Assembly (NCBI RefSeq): GCF_001445575.1
Contig: NZ_CP013200.1
Location: 4,258,480-4,322,479, forward strand
Length of the DNA: 64,000 nt
Source of the DNA: Arthrobacter alpinus
GTDB taxonomy: Bacteria > Actinomycetota > Actinomycetes > Actinomycetales > Micrococcaceae
Direction: 5' to 3'
Below, piece by piece: positions 27,101-34,680 of this stretch. A program made the translations under genes and the position numbers. Numbering within the stretch: the first letter of the stretch is position 1; each line of letters starts with the position of its first letter. The notes below the pieces were generated by a model. The model had not been told where the DNA came from and made no database searches. It worked only from the letters and a program-made list of their open reading frames with translations.

Positions 27101-29641
27101 ACTCCCTTGCGAGAGCTCTTTGATGCAAGAGATTTCGGCTTCGTGATGAACTATTTGCGCCATGAAAGGGAACTTGTCGACGACCATGATTGGACCGCGA
27201 TGAACTCAACTCTTGTCACGCGAGCTGTCACCGAGTCGTCAGATGAGCAGAAAGGCGAATTCGCCGAATTTGCCCTCACGACCCTTCGCCAACGACCCCT
27301 CGGTGAGGGAAACCGGCAAATGTGCTGGCAGCTGGCCTGCGGTCCTCTCAACAGCCACAATGAACTTCGAGATTGGGTTATCGGGGAGCTAAATCCTGAG
27401 GACGGTCGCACCCCCTTGGTGCTCTACAACCTAAATCTGATTCCCGACGCGTGGCTCGAACATGAACCAATGGTCAGGGCCCTCACCGACCAAGCGGATA
27501 CACTACTGCAGCGGTCCTGGCGAGGCTATTTCGAGCTCTCCCGTAGGCTGCCCGCCGTACCCGTGCGTGACGCCCTAATGGGAGCATTGAATGGATTCCG
27601 TCCGATTAGGGCTGCGCGAGAACTAGTTGAACGGTTCGGGCAAGACCCAAAAGTCGTCCAAGAAATCGAAAATCGCTTCGAGGCAGATGAAAGCGCATCC
27701 GCGCTTGCACCGATTGCGATCAAGTGCCTCGGCCCCAAGTCTGGTTTTGCGCGCGTCTACGAACTCCTGAGAAGTTTCAACGTGCGGAACCCGGAAACTG
27801 CGGACGAACCACATGTAGTCGTTGCCGTGGCGGTGGCTCAGGGCTGGTACGAGCTAAGGCAAATAGCCAATCAGACAGAAAACAACCCGCTCATTGAACC
27901 TGGGCTGGCCGCGAGCATACTCAAGGAATACAACGAGAAGGACGTGGCTGCCGCCTGCATGGCTGTACCCACGAGGAAGGGCTTGGGGTGGCACATCTCT
28001 GAAATCATACGCACTTGGCCAAGCCATTGCATTGACTACACCCTTGAGGTACTCCACCGAAGCGACCACATCACCAACGGGCTCGCTGACCCCATTCATT
28101 CCATGGCCTTGCGCGCCCACGCAAACCAGCCAAGCCCAAGGTCTGCTGAAGTGCTTGAGCTTGCTATCGACCTGCTCACCCCATTGCCCCCTGAATTACG
28201 CGAAGTTTTGGCCCACGATCTTTGTCGCGCATCCATAACTCCTGCCCAACTCATCCAAGCTGCCCACACATGGATGAACGATCCTGATCAGGGGGTGCGT
28301 CGAACAATTGCAGTGGGTACCACTCAAGCATTCCTTAGCGAATATCAACAGGGTGACTACCCATCTCCTGAATTCGCCAGCTGGAAAAATTTGGTTCGAG
28401 CTCAGCTGTGTGCGTACGGGCCAAATTACGAAGAAGACCGCCAGATCGCTTGGATTTGCATGCTCCTTCTTAGGGCACCTGAACTCCTTGACGGACAATT
28501 CGAGACCGTTGGTGAAGCAACGCCGCCTGCAGTACGCCTGACCGATGTATTCGGAAATCCGGATGAGTTGTTGGTCGATCTGATCCTCCAAGAATGGGAC
28601 CTACTTTCACGTCACCTCGGAGAGCCTCCTCTTCAGCGGCTCTCAAGTGCACGCGCAACGACCGAAACCGATGAGAGCAAGGTACTCCTCAACCTCATGG
28701 CCGCAGTTTCAGTTTCCCCGGCCTTCGCCGAATTTATTGAGCAGAGAATCGCTGCAGAGGAATCCAAAGATACGATCAGCAGCACACGCCAACTGGTTTC
28801 GACAACGCCAGGATATGTGGGTCACCTCATCGCTACGCAGGGTCAGACTACCGCTAACTACCGTCGGGTCTTCAAGGCTTCGTGCGAAGGATCAAACGGC
28901 AACCACTTCAGCAATCGCGAACGTTGGGCTTTTACTCATCTGATCGATCATTGGGACATAACAGACGCGGATAAACAAGCAATCCTTCGCCAGGCTGAAA
29001 CAACGAACGACGGTTCGAGCGATCACATGCATTCCGATGGACTAGGCGAATTCGGGGATGGCTCAGTGGCCCGAGCCGCTCATGATGTCCTTTATCCGCA
29101 CAGTAACGTAGCTCAACGTCGCCTTCACCTGCTGATCCAGTGGTTTGGCCAGTCCAGTTCCGCACAACCCGACTCTGAGCCGTTCACATGGCTGGAAGCC
29201 ATTGTTTTGACTTTCATGAGCACGCCGGCTGAACACCTCCCACTGCTAATCGAACGCGTCTTTCATCTACGTAGGCTTGAAGTCTCCCGTGAGCCGATGT
29301 GGAAATTCACTACGCCGCTGCTGCGGCGGCTTGCAACCGATGCGGAAGCAGTAGAGTCCCTCATCTCCGCTCTCAATGGTCTACCGTCGATCGAATCTTC
29401 GCCACTCTTCAACGACCCGGCCCTGGTTCCGGGGCAGGAACTTGCCGCTGCCACAAGGCGGACGTTCCTCTTTGCGCGTTTCCTCAAGGAAGCCGGAAAG
29501 CTCACATCGGAACATCTCTCCACTGCTATCGCTGGTCTTCGTACGGGAGATCCTCGTACAGTTGTTGCCGATCCCTTTGCCAGTTGCGCTGGCCCCGTTT
29601 CGACTCTTGGCGCAGCCTTAACAGATGGCCTGACTGACTAG
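24101..29641 (+). CDS. large STAND/NACHT NTPase with N-terminal PD-(D/E)XK nuclease-like domain (probable antiphage protein)
   Basis: 1846 codons. Residues ~75-240 look like a restriction-endonuclease fold: GQAQEGIDVYGRL (Asp about 116), then YVTLQSKRV with a QxK pair at about 158-160, and SPSDIKDAVSKFLEGSW. A NACHT-type NTPase follows: Walker A IGAPGAGKSSLL near 390-400, Walker B LLLLIDGIDEW near 478, sensor ILTSRPYA, and ARTPLLLALLARIW. The remaining ~1200 residues are helical, repeat-like and without a known domain by eye, as expected for a sensor. This order, nuclease-NTPase-repeats, is that of Avs/bNACHT-type defence proteins. The start is uncertain: TTG 24101 is the first possible, but in-frame GTG 24113 and GTG 24200 are alternatives and no clear ribosome site is seen. 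Codon use is less GC-biased than that of the neighbours, and the gene reads against them, so it is probably acquired cargo. Confidence 0.85.
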   Translation: MPRSVPDIQAKWGPNNHHGLNIGLSRLRVGTPTVEADIPHQTASIPAVEEGSAWLWSPPEAIVAELPSTTELESLPLDMLGYRDAERLFLCLLSLVADVSFAKSYGVPGQAQEGIDVYGRLKPQVAARVASRHRFPALERDPSPLASPTEHQQYVTLQSKRVQRVSPSDIKDAVSKFLEGSWAGRSLQFYYATTFDFRGTGLDEAIREQADRLESMGVEFIPWDAERINELLRDQPRLVARFFGEQWVAPFCGQAHASSVPDSQLSQIEFRFLRTELHSLYQAAFVAVASLRPNDGAQLVMLDAVPRPEDTADYWAEVGSSIDAVVQDSSSEDAANSSESPPNVLSATYRSRRSLRSIRLLLSDRRGLPEINGAMPADDWFAGGNRNLLIGAPGAGKSSLLRYIATDLLADEPTSVAMQRSHGDRLPVWLPFGFLCHHLDANDSNSLATAVEAWLTSHARPDLYPLVARALEDDRLLLLIDGIDEWTTESTAGNALAKLETFLGHTEAAVILTSRPYAVARLPFNLIWRKADLAPLDSGQQFLIAQQHLVPGNYTRESESPSVHSWSKSNVQPFIAQISAVPELEAFARTPLLLALLARIWRGEPLPGRRFDLYDLIIRMLVDTHPKMRARASTAATRPLHSKDFLVLIQAVAYRLKVDEVPHPIPAKTMQKFMVDALADEEILGYDKRDAYLIAACAMEMAEDEFGLLVPQGAKHVGFVHRIVGDHLAGRHLAELSTEIQLDAFVEMHGDPAWSDVLLAALNSQPNKHIVAQFVDSIVNRATTSRAEPWPRGIEASHAVWEFIGATLASDVNLAPRKTRELLGFVVDEIESSPFLSYRASLISILVDAAVIPSNWGDLLPIFRRWLDVTRPNPSEAVWAMAELPEELNDRVRKITIQSMRHEDSSVRSAAVKTFAVRYGTVRSTGTEVCSANNRPVDADLVEVIRSGPDARTQTAALMALVDGWPEDEVTWEHVEWARTTSKSNLRTGALFAIANRDQVTPLRELFDARDFGFVMNYLRHERELVDDHDWTAMNSTLVTRAVTESSDEQKGEFAEFALTTLRQRPLGEGNRQMCWQLACGPLNSHNELRDWVIGELNPEDGRTPLVLYNLNLIPDAWLEHEPMVRALTDQADTLLQRSWRGYFELSRRLPAVPVRDALMGALNGFRPIRAARELVERFGQDPKVVQEIENRFEADESASALAPIAIKCLGPKSGFARVYELLRSFNVRNPETADEPHVVVAVAVAQGWYELRQIANQTENNPLIEPGLAASILKEYNEKDVAAACMAVPTRKGLGWHISEIIRTWPSHCIDYTLEVLHRSDHITNGLADPIHSMALRAHANQPSPRSAEVLELAIDLLTPLPPELREVLAHDLCRASITPAQLIQAAHTWMNDPDQGVRRTIAVGTTQAFLSEYQQGDYPSPEFASWKNLVRAQLCAYGPNYEEDRQIAWICMLLLRAPELLDGQFETVGEATPPAVRLTDVFGNPDELLVDLILQEWDLLSRHLGEPPLQRLSSARATTETDESKVLLNLMAAVSVSPAFAEFIEQRIAAEESKDTISSTRQLVSTTPGYVGHLIATQGQTTANYRRVFKASCEGSNGNHFSNRERWAFTHLIDHWDITDADKQAILRQAETTNDGSSDHMHSDGLGEFGDGSVARAAHDVLYPHSNVAQRRLHLLIQWFGQSSSAQPDSEPFTWLEAIVLTFMSTPAEHLPLLIERVFHLRRLEVSREPMWKFTTPLLRRLATDAEAVESLISALNGLPSIESSPLFNDPALVPGQELAAATRRTFLFARFLKEAGKLTSEHLSTAIAGLRTGDPRTVVADPFASCAGPVSTLGAALTDGLTD

Positions 29642-29701
29642 CGCCAATCCCATAGACCGCCATAATTCCACGCTCTGTACCCCCTAGGTCTGACCGGTTA
29701 A

Positions 29702-30799
29702 TCATGGGATGACCCGAAAGTACGTCGACGTACTGTTCCACGACACGGGATGCAGAAGTGTGCCCGCAGCCGGGTTAAGTGCGCTGTACATCATCCCGTT
29801 GCCAGCATAGATGCCTACGTGGCCCCAGTGATTCGGGCCATCTGGATTCTGCACAACCAAGTCACCCGGCTGAGGGTCGGTGGTGGGCGTTCCCGCTGTC
29901 CACTGTTCCGTCCGGGGCAGCTGAATTCCGGCTTTCCCGTACACCCATTGGACGTACCCGGAGCAGTCCCATGCTTTAAATGCTGTTCCGCCCCAGACAT
30001 ACGCGCCACCGACTCCTTCCTGGGCGTAGGCGAGGATTTCACGCCTGAGCAGACTCAAATCAGAGGGTATCGCGGGCTGGGAGACGTCAGTTGTGTCGGG
30101 ATTGCAAGCAACCGGCGCAGTTGATGCCCCAAGCCCCTCCAAGATTGCTTCAGCTTCAGGCTGCCACTTGGCATACCGCTCCGGAAACGCAGATCCCTGG
30201 ACCGCTTGGGCAGCTGCGCCTTTATCCAGCCCCTGCCATCCCGGTATATCCAAGAGACCCCGCGGTGATCCACGGTTGGGCCCCTGAGGCCCACCATAGA
30301 AGGCTTCGGCGTTGTAGGCCGGTTGCATGAGCTCCTCCACACTCCCCCACCCCGCGGACGGGCGCTGCTGAGCACTGCCAACGGAATCATGGTCGCTGCC
30401 GACGCCGTCGTGGGGAAAATTCAGGGACTCGGGCACTGAAGCGTTGGCCAACATCTGCATCCCCGATTCTTGGAACCCCATCATCAACGCAATCACAATG
30501 CCGCCGTTTGGCACGCCCCTCGCTCGGCCGACAGCAATGTAGGTCTTTGCTACCTTCGTTTGGGATTCGCTCAGTTTGGTCGGCGCTTGATCCGGCACCG
30601 GAATGGATACAGCCACACCCGGACCAACGGCAGCAACAGTGCACGCCGCCGTCGATCTTTGGGATGCGAAGGCCACCAATGCGATTGAGCCGCAAAATCC
30701 CATGACACAGCACAACACCAACGCGCTACCTGCCGCGCCGATTAGTCGCAGCGCTGCACGTTTCTTGACCAGCCCCAAGAGGAGCGCCGGGGCTGGCAT
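29702..30799 (-). CDS. NlpC/P60 (C40) peptidoglycan hydrolase of the conjugation module
   Basis: 365 residues. One N-terminal membrane segment (about 20-45) anchors it. The middle part (IVIALMMGFQESGMQMLANA, then YNAEAFYGG) resembles a lytic transglycosylase-like region. The C-terminal ~125 residues are an NlpC/P60 domain: catalytic Cys in WDCSGYVQWVYGKAG, His in GHVGIYAGNG. Such proteins open the cell wall for the conjugation channel. The ATG overlaps the stop of the upstream gene (ATGA). It converges with the NACHT gene, with 60 bases between. Confidence 0.88.
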   Translation of the reverse strand: MPAPALLLGLVKKRAALRLIGAAGSALVLCCVMGFCGSIALVAFASQRSTAACTVAAVGPGVAVSIPVPDQAPTKLSESQTKVAKTYIAVGRARGVPNGGIVIALMMGFQESGMQMLANASVPESLNFPHDGVGSDHDSVGSAQQRPSAGWGSVEELMQPAYNAEAFYGGPQGPNRGSPRGLLDIPGWQGLDKGAAAQAVQGSAFPERYAKWQPEAEAILEGLGASTAPVACNPDTTDVSQPAIPSDLSLLRREILAYAQEGVGGAYVWGGTAFKAWDCSGYVQWVYGKAGIQLPRTEQWTAGTPTTDPQPGDLVVQNPDGPNHWGHVGIYAGNGMMYSALNPAAGTLLHPVSWNSTSTYFRVIP

Positions 30800-31524
30800 C
30801 AGTAGACGATTCTGTCGGGGGACGCGTAGAACGCCACCATTTCACAGCGATTGGCTGGGGCAGTCACAGCAGGCGGACAGTTCACGACAACGCTAATGGG
30901 CGCCGTGTAGCTGTTCGTACCCGAGGTTGCATGCTCCGTCACAGCCAAGGTCACCGTACAGACATGCAGTCCTTCCCATGGCGCGGGAAATTGGACAAAT
31001 TGTGCCAGTTGCTCGTCGCACGTGTTCGTCTCTACCTTGGCCGTACGATAACCATGCGCACCGGTGAGAGACGCATATGCTGCCGCGTTGGTCCCTGTGG
31101 CCTCGAACTGGTCGGCAAAAACGGTCAAGGGATTCGAGCCGTCGGGAAGCACATGCCACCAGGCTCGTATCCTTCCGTAGGTTTCCGAATAGGTGTCCTT
31201 GCGCGTATCCCACGTGTAAATGGTGGCAGCCGCTGTGGTGGCCAGATGACGGAAGTCCAGCGTGACAGGTTCATCGACAGAAACGAGCTGCGGGTTTGGC
31301 GGCGAACTTGTAGCCGGTGACACCGCGGCAGTCGGCGCAGCAGATGACGGTGAGATCGCGGGCGGACTCGGCGGAGCCTGACTATTTCCTTCAGGCGCCA
31401 CTGCTGGGGTTCTGAGAGATAACACCACTGCGATTCCGGCCACAGCCAGAACTGTGGCTAGCAAGAGCAGCCAAGCTCGTCGTCGGCTTGGCCTGCCCCT
31501 GGATGTCAGCCATCTCGTGTTCAT
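30799..31524 (-). CDS. membrane-anchored protein of the conjugation module, function unknown
   Basis: 241 residues: basic N-terminus, one membrane segment at about 17-36 (AWLLLLATVLAVAGIAVVL), a Pro/Ser/Ala-rich linker (~45-75), then an extracellular domain of ~165 residues with several Cys. GAGGTGG lies just upstream of ATG 31522-31524. It sits between the sigma-like gene (27 bases) and the NlpC/P60 gene (overlap), so the three form an operon. The shape is compatible with a VirB8/TcpC-like channel subunit, but I cannot recognise the family. Confidence 0.7.
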   Translation of the reverse strand: MNTRWLTSRGRPSRRRAWLLLLATVLAVAGIAVVLSLRTPAVAPEGNSQAPPSPPAISPSSAAPTAAVSPATSSPPNPQLVSVDEPVTLDFRHLATTAAATIYTWDTRKDTYSETYGRIRAWWHVLPDGSNPLTVFADQFEATGTNAAAYASLTGAHGYRTAKVETNTCDEQLAQFVQFPAPWEGLHVCTVTLAVTEHATSGTNSYTAPISVVVNCPPAVTAPANRCEMVAFYASPDRIVY

Positions 31525-31551
31525 GCGTCCACCTCATCGCTGCACTACTGC

Positions 31552-32475
31552 TCAGGCGGCGGAAACTGCGGAAGGCATAAGACTCAGCCGCTTTTCAATG
31601 ACCGAGCCTTCCACCGAGGTGCCAGCCCGAAGTACTTCCTCCGCCGCCAGGATAAGGTCGCGTACCAATCCGACTTGAACCTTGACGTATCGCACGCTCA
31701 CACCAGACTTTTCCGCGACCTGTGAAACTGCGGCAGCACGGGCCTGCTTGAGCACCGCCGGCATGACTACGTCGCTGGCGATGAGCCGGAACAGCGGCGT
31801 CGGCAGGACAGCAACGGTGGCACATCGCAGAGCCGCCAGATCGTCAATCTGATGCGGTTCAACGTCCAGTGCGTGGCTTACGGTAAGTGCCATCTGGCGC
31901 ACCACGAATATGGCGTGCCAGCGCGTCCGAGACGACGCGTCCATGGTCACCTCCGCAGCGGGCTGGTCCTTCCATTCAGACAGGCTGCTCACGGCCAGGT
32001 CCCAAACGTGTTCGGGCACATGTGTCTTGACGAGTTGGAGAATCTCCAAAGCCCAGAGGCGGTTGATGGACTGCTCCTCAACGCTCGACACCTGCATGTC
32101 CATGACCCTGTTGATGGTGGACCCAAACTGCCCATCCAGCGACAGCGCGGACTTAGCAATACTCCGCCGTGAGTGATGAGCACACAGGTTGCAAGCGATC
32201 CCCTGCACCCACGCATCAAACTTCACCCCCGGAACTGCCTGGTAGCTCCCGCGAATTGTCCCTCGCCAGGCGGCGAACCTAATATCCTGCAGCACATCGT
32301 CAACATCGCTACTGAGACCAAACCTGCCCAAGTGAATCTTCACGTAGGGCCGAACGCCTTCGACGGCCCTCATCAGCTGATCGACGGGAATGTTGTAATC
32401 AGGGGGACGGGTGAAGGCCGGATCCGCCGTGATGGTGCCAAATGTTTCAAAAGTTTCGCTGGTCCTGAGACCCAT
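31552..32475 (-). CDS. sigma-70-like regulatory protein of the ICE
   Basis: Starting at MGLRTSETFE (ATG 32473-32475) the product has 307 residues; the frame is open to 32625, so the start is not certain. A segment near residues 65-120 (SSDVDDVLQDIRFAAWRG, then FDAWVQGIACNLCAHHSRR) resembles sigma region 2 of ECF-type factors. The C-terminal part (SQVAEKSGVSVRYVKVQVGLVRDLI) could be an HTH of region 4. It probably controls the genes that follow on the same strand. Divergent from the ArsR-like gene. Confidence 0.6.
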   Translation of the reverse strand: MGLRTSETFETFGTITADPAFTRPPDYNIPVDQLMRAVEGVRPYVKIHLGRFGLSSDVDDVLQDIRFAAWRGTIRGSYQAVPGVKFDAWVQGIACNLCAHHSRRSIAKSALSLDGQFGSTINRVMDMQVSSVEEQSINRLWALEILQLVKTHVPEHVWDLAVSSLSEWKDQPAAEVTMDASSRTRWHAIFVVRQMALTVSHALDVEPHQIDDLAALRCATVAVLPTPLFRLIASDVVMPAVLKQARAAAVSQVAEKSGVSVRYVKVQVGLVRDLILAAEEVLRAGTSVEGSVIEKRLSLMPSAVSAA

Positions 32476-32672
32476 GATGATCACCGCTTTGTGGATTGCT
32501 GGACTATCAAGTGCGACGCCGTTGGGCGCTGCTTGGAGAACCTTGCGGGCGCCTTTGGCGGCGACAAGATCGTGCCGGCGGGAGCCGGACCCAGCGGGTT
32601 GGGCGTGGTCAACAATCGCGGACAACCCTCTTTAAAATGTAATATTTCTATTGTGCAAGTATCAAAATAATA

Positions 32673-32704
32673 TTGTCAAGGGGTCAGTCTTACACTGTTG
32701 ACAA
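32673..32704. promoter_or_regulatory. candidate operator: TTGTCAA and TTGACAA in inverted orientation
   Basis: TTGTCAA (32673-32679) and its reverse complement TTGACAA (32698-32704) are separated by 18 bases in the AT-rich divergent region between the sigma-like and ArsR-like genes. The position suits autoregulation, but the palindrome is short and could be chance. Confidence 0.3.
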
Positions 32705-32724
32705 CTATGGGGCAGAATGAAGAC

Positions 32725-33054
32725 ATGGCAAGAAACACTCATCCAAAAGTCAGGGATTGGTCACCCGAGGCTGAGATTGCCATGACCACATTCGGCAACC
32801 GAACGCGCAATGAGATCATTCTCTATTTGCTTGAGCACGGCCCGGAGCCCCGTGGGGAAATTGTCGCCAATGTGGACGCCAGTGATGCCAGCATCGCCAA
32901 GCACTTAGTACTCCTGGAAGACGCCGGAATCGTAGGTGCCGATGTCGAACCAGGGCGCCGGCACGGCCGCGCACCAAGATACTTCGTCAACCCCGATCGC
33001 ATTAAGGTTCTTTTCGAGGCCCATCTTCAGTATTTGACGACTCCAAAGCCGTAG
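32725..33054 (+). CDS. ArsR-type winged-helix regulator
   Basis: 109 residues from MARNTHPKVRD (ATG 32725); an upstream in-frame start at 32698 would add nine residues. Winged-helix features: TRNEIILYLLEHGPEPRGEIV, then ASIAKHLVLLEDAGIVGADVE and a basic wing (GRRHGRAPRYFV). No metal-binding ELxVCDL motif is seen, so metal sensing is not implied. Its 3' end overlaps that of the convergent XRE-type gene by about 50 bases. Part of the regulator cluster beside the integrase. Confidence 0.75.
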   Translation: MARNTHPKVRDWSPEAEIAMTTFGNRTRNEIILYLLEHGPEPRGEIVANVDASDASIAKHLVLLEDAGIVGADVEPGRRHGRAPRYFVNPDRIKVLFEAHLQYLTTPKP

Positions 33055-33451
33055 TTCGGTCATCAGGTGCGGGGATGCCATGATTCAAAAACTCTGCGAT
33101 CGCGTTCAAGGTTTCCGGTGTAACGTCATCCAACGTACGTGCGGCGAAGGCCTGGATCCGGGCAACCCGCAGCGCTTTGACGAATTCAAGCCGGGCCTGG
33201 ATATTCTCGGGAAGTTCGTTGGAATCCAAATCGAGCAGATATGACGGATCAACATCGAACATGCCACAAATGGCCGTCAAGACCGTCGCATCCTTAACCA
33301 GGGGCCCGGTGCCATCCTTCATGTAAAACCATCGGGCACGCGACATGCCCACGCCGCGTGCCGCTAGTTCGGCCTTGATCTCAGGAAAAAGCACTGCAGA
33401 ACCGCGCTTCTCTGCGGCGGCGTCCAAGAGCAGGTTGATGCGCTTACCCAT
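33002..33451 (-). CDS. XRE/EspR-like HTH regulator
   Basis: 149 residues from MGKRINLLLDAA (ATG 33449-33451, AGGTGG just upstream); the frame is open to 33601 but that extension has no homology-like features. The N-terminal domain (LFPEIKAELAARGVGMSRARWFYMKDG, read in two parts, then LTAICGMFDVDPSYLLD) looks like the XRE-type HTH of EspR and related actinobacterial regulators. The C-terminus is polar. It may act as a repressor in the excision/transfer decision. Confidence 0.7.
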   Translation of the reverse strand: MGKRINLLLDAAAEKRGSAVLFPEIKAELAARGVGMSRARWFYMKDGTGPLVKDATVLTAICGMFDVDPSYLLDLDSNELPENIQARLEFVKALRVARIQAFAARTLDDVTPETLNAIAEFLNHGIPAPDDRTTALESSNTEDGPRKEP

Positions 33452-34049
33452 GACCACCTGAGGTGTTGGTAGCTCGGATACATTGCCGTCGCGCCCAGCG
33501 TTCAAGACGGACTCCTCACGATGGCGGGACCGGCTGGCCAATAGAAATCGGCCGCACCGTTTTGTCACCTCCAGTATTGTCTGCAGCGTCCAGCCCTGCA
33601 AGGGATCGTTAAATCCTCTTGCCTACCTCTGACACGAGCACCAATTCAGCACTGGCACCGGCCCCCGGCACACATCCCTGAATTTCAGCCGCCGTAGCAA
33701 AAGCGGCCAGCGCCGCGGGGTCCAGGACACATTCAAGATCAGGATGGAAGCAAACTTCAGTCATCGCATCACAGAGCGCGCCAAGAAACGACGCTTACTC
33801 ACTTGGGCTTCTTGTCCAGTGCCGATTCACGCGCATGATGGATGCAGCCTTCACAAAGGCCTCGAATTGAGGATGCTCATTCGCGGGTTCCACCTTCTTG
33901 CCACTGCAGCCAGGATGCCCTTTGACCACGCATCCATTTATCTCGGTCATGTCGTTTAGTCACATTTACACCATGGTTAAGTGAGAGTAGATTTTTCGTT
34001 AGACAGATCCAATCTGCGCGCGACGTGTGCGCTGCCGGGGAGCGTTTCC
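33452..34049. other. intergenic region in the ICE regulator cluster
   Basis: About 600 bases between the XRE-type gene (leaving left) and the small wHTH gene (leaving right). I see short open frames of fewer than 75 codons with no features of real genes, and no strong hairpins. Promoters for both neighbours are expected here. Confidence 0.4.
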
Positions 34050-34319
34050 ATGGAACCTTCAATTTTGATGAATCTGAGGCGTGGCCGAATCGTCCATATG
34101 TTGGCGAGCCTCGGGCCTGCAACCGCCGAAGACCTCGCTATCGCGCTGTCCACAAATCAAGCCACGTTAATCAGGGAACTCAGCATCCTGTCAGACGCCG
34201 GCATCATCCGCGTTACTAGATCACCTACCGTCGATTCCCGGCAAATATTTGCCGTGGACCCACCCGCAATTGCAGCCGAAATGGCACAGGCGCGCCAATT
34301 CTTTTCACCCTGGCTGTGA
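34050..34319 (+). CDS. small winged-helix DNA-binding protein
   Basis: 89 residues from MEPSILMNLRRGRI (ATG 34050-34052, GGGGAG eight bases upstream); an earlier in-frame start at 33981 is less likely. HTH pattern: LGPATAEDLAIALSTNQATL, IRELSILSDAGIIRV, and a wing ending FAVDP. It resembles the ArsR-like gene at 32725 in shape and may bind related operators. Lies 120 bases upstream of the excisionase gene. Confidence 0.65.
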   Translation: MEPSILMNLRRGRIVHMLASLGPATAEDLAIALSTNQATLIRELSILSDAGIIRVTRSPTVDSRQIFAVDPPAIAAEMAQARQFFSPWL

Positions 34320-34439
34320 GCCGGGGAGACCTCGCAAAGATTGCGGTCACGTAGTAAAAGTCATTTCCAGCCATGGTTAGGTATCGAATCCATCCTTCCG
34401 GCACTCAGCCGCCGGCAAGATTGAAGGCAAGGTACCGAC

Positions 34440-34655
34440 ATGAGCATCTCCACCCAGAACAGCCGTCACATCGATTCCGACACCACTCAGTGGCTCTCCC
34501 CCACGGAGATCTGCAGCGAATTGCAAATCCCACTGCAGACCTTCTACCAGTGGCGCGCGAAGGGCATCGGTCCGCATGCCTACCGGATCGGTCGTCACCT
34601 GCGCGTCAGCAAGGAAGACTTTGAAGCTTGGCTCTCGCTCCGGTCGGATCCGTAA
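34440..34655 (+). CDS. excisionase-like HTH_17 protein
   Basis: 71 residues: WLSPTEICSELQIPLQTFYQW, then GIGPHAYRIGRHLRVSKEDFEAWL, the winged-helix form of excisionase/AlpA proteins. AAGG lies close upstream of the ATG. It ends 25 bases before the integrase start, a standard xis-int pair, and should control the direction of integrase action at the tRNA-Thr site. Confidence 0.85.
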   Translation: MSISTQNSRHIDSDTTQWLSPTEICSELQIPLQTFYQWRAKGIGPHAYRIGRHLRVSKEDFEAWLSLRSDP

Positions 34656-34680
34656 GCTCTGCGGGATCGACGGCATCATC

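Noticed and set aside
33610..33764. Small minus-strand gene beginning MTEVCFHPDLECVLD
   Set aside because: The open frame turns into an Arg/Trp-rich reading after about 15 codons; a sensible continuation needs a one-base change that I cannot support.
15512..34655. Relaxase gene
   Set aside because: I looked for a relaxase-like HxH or Tyr motif protein among the transfer genes and found none; it is probably outside the window.
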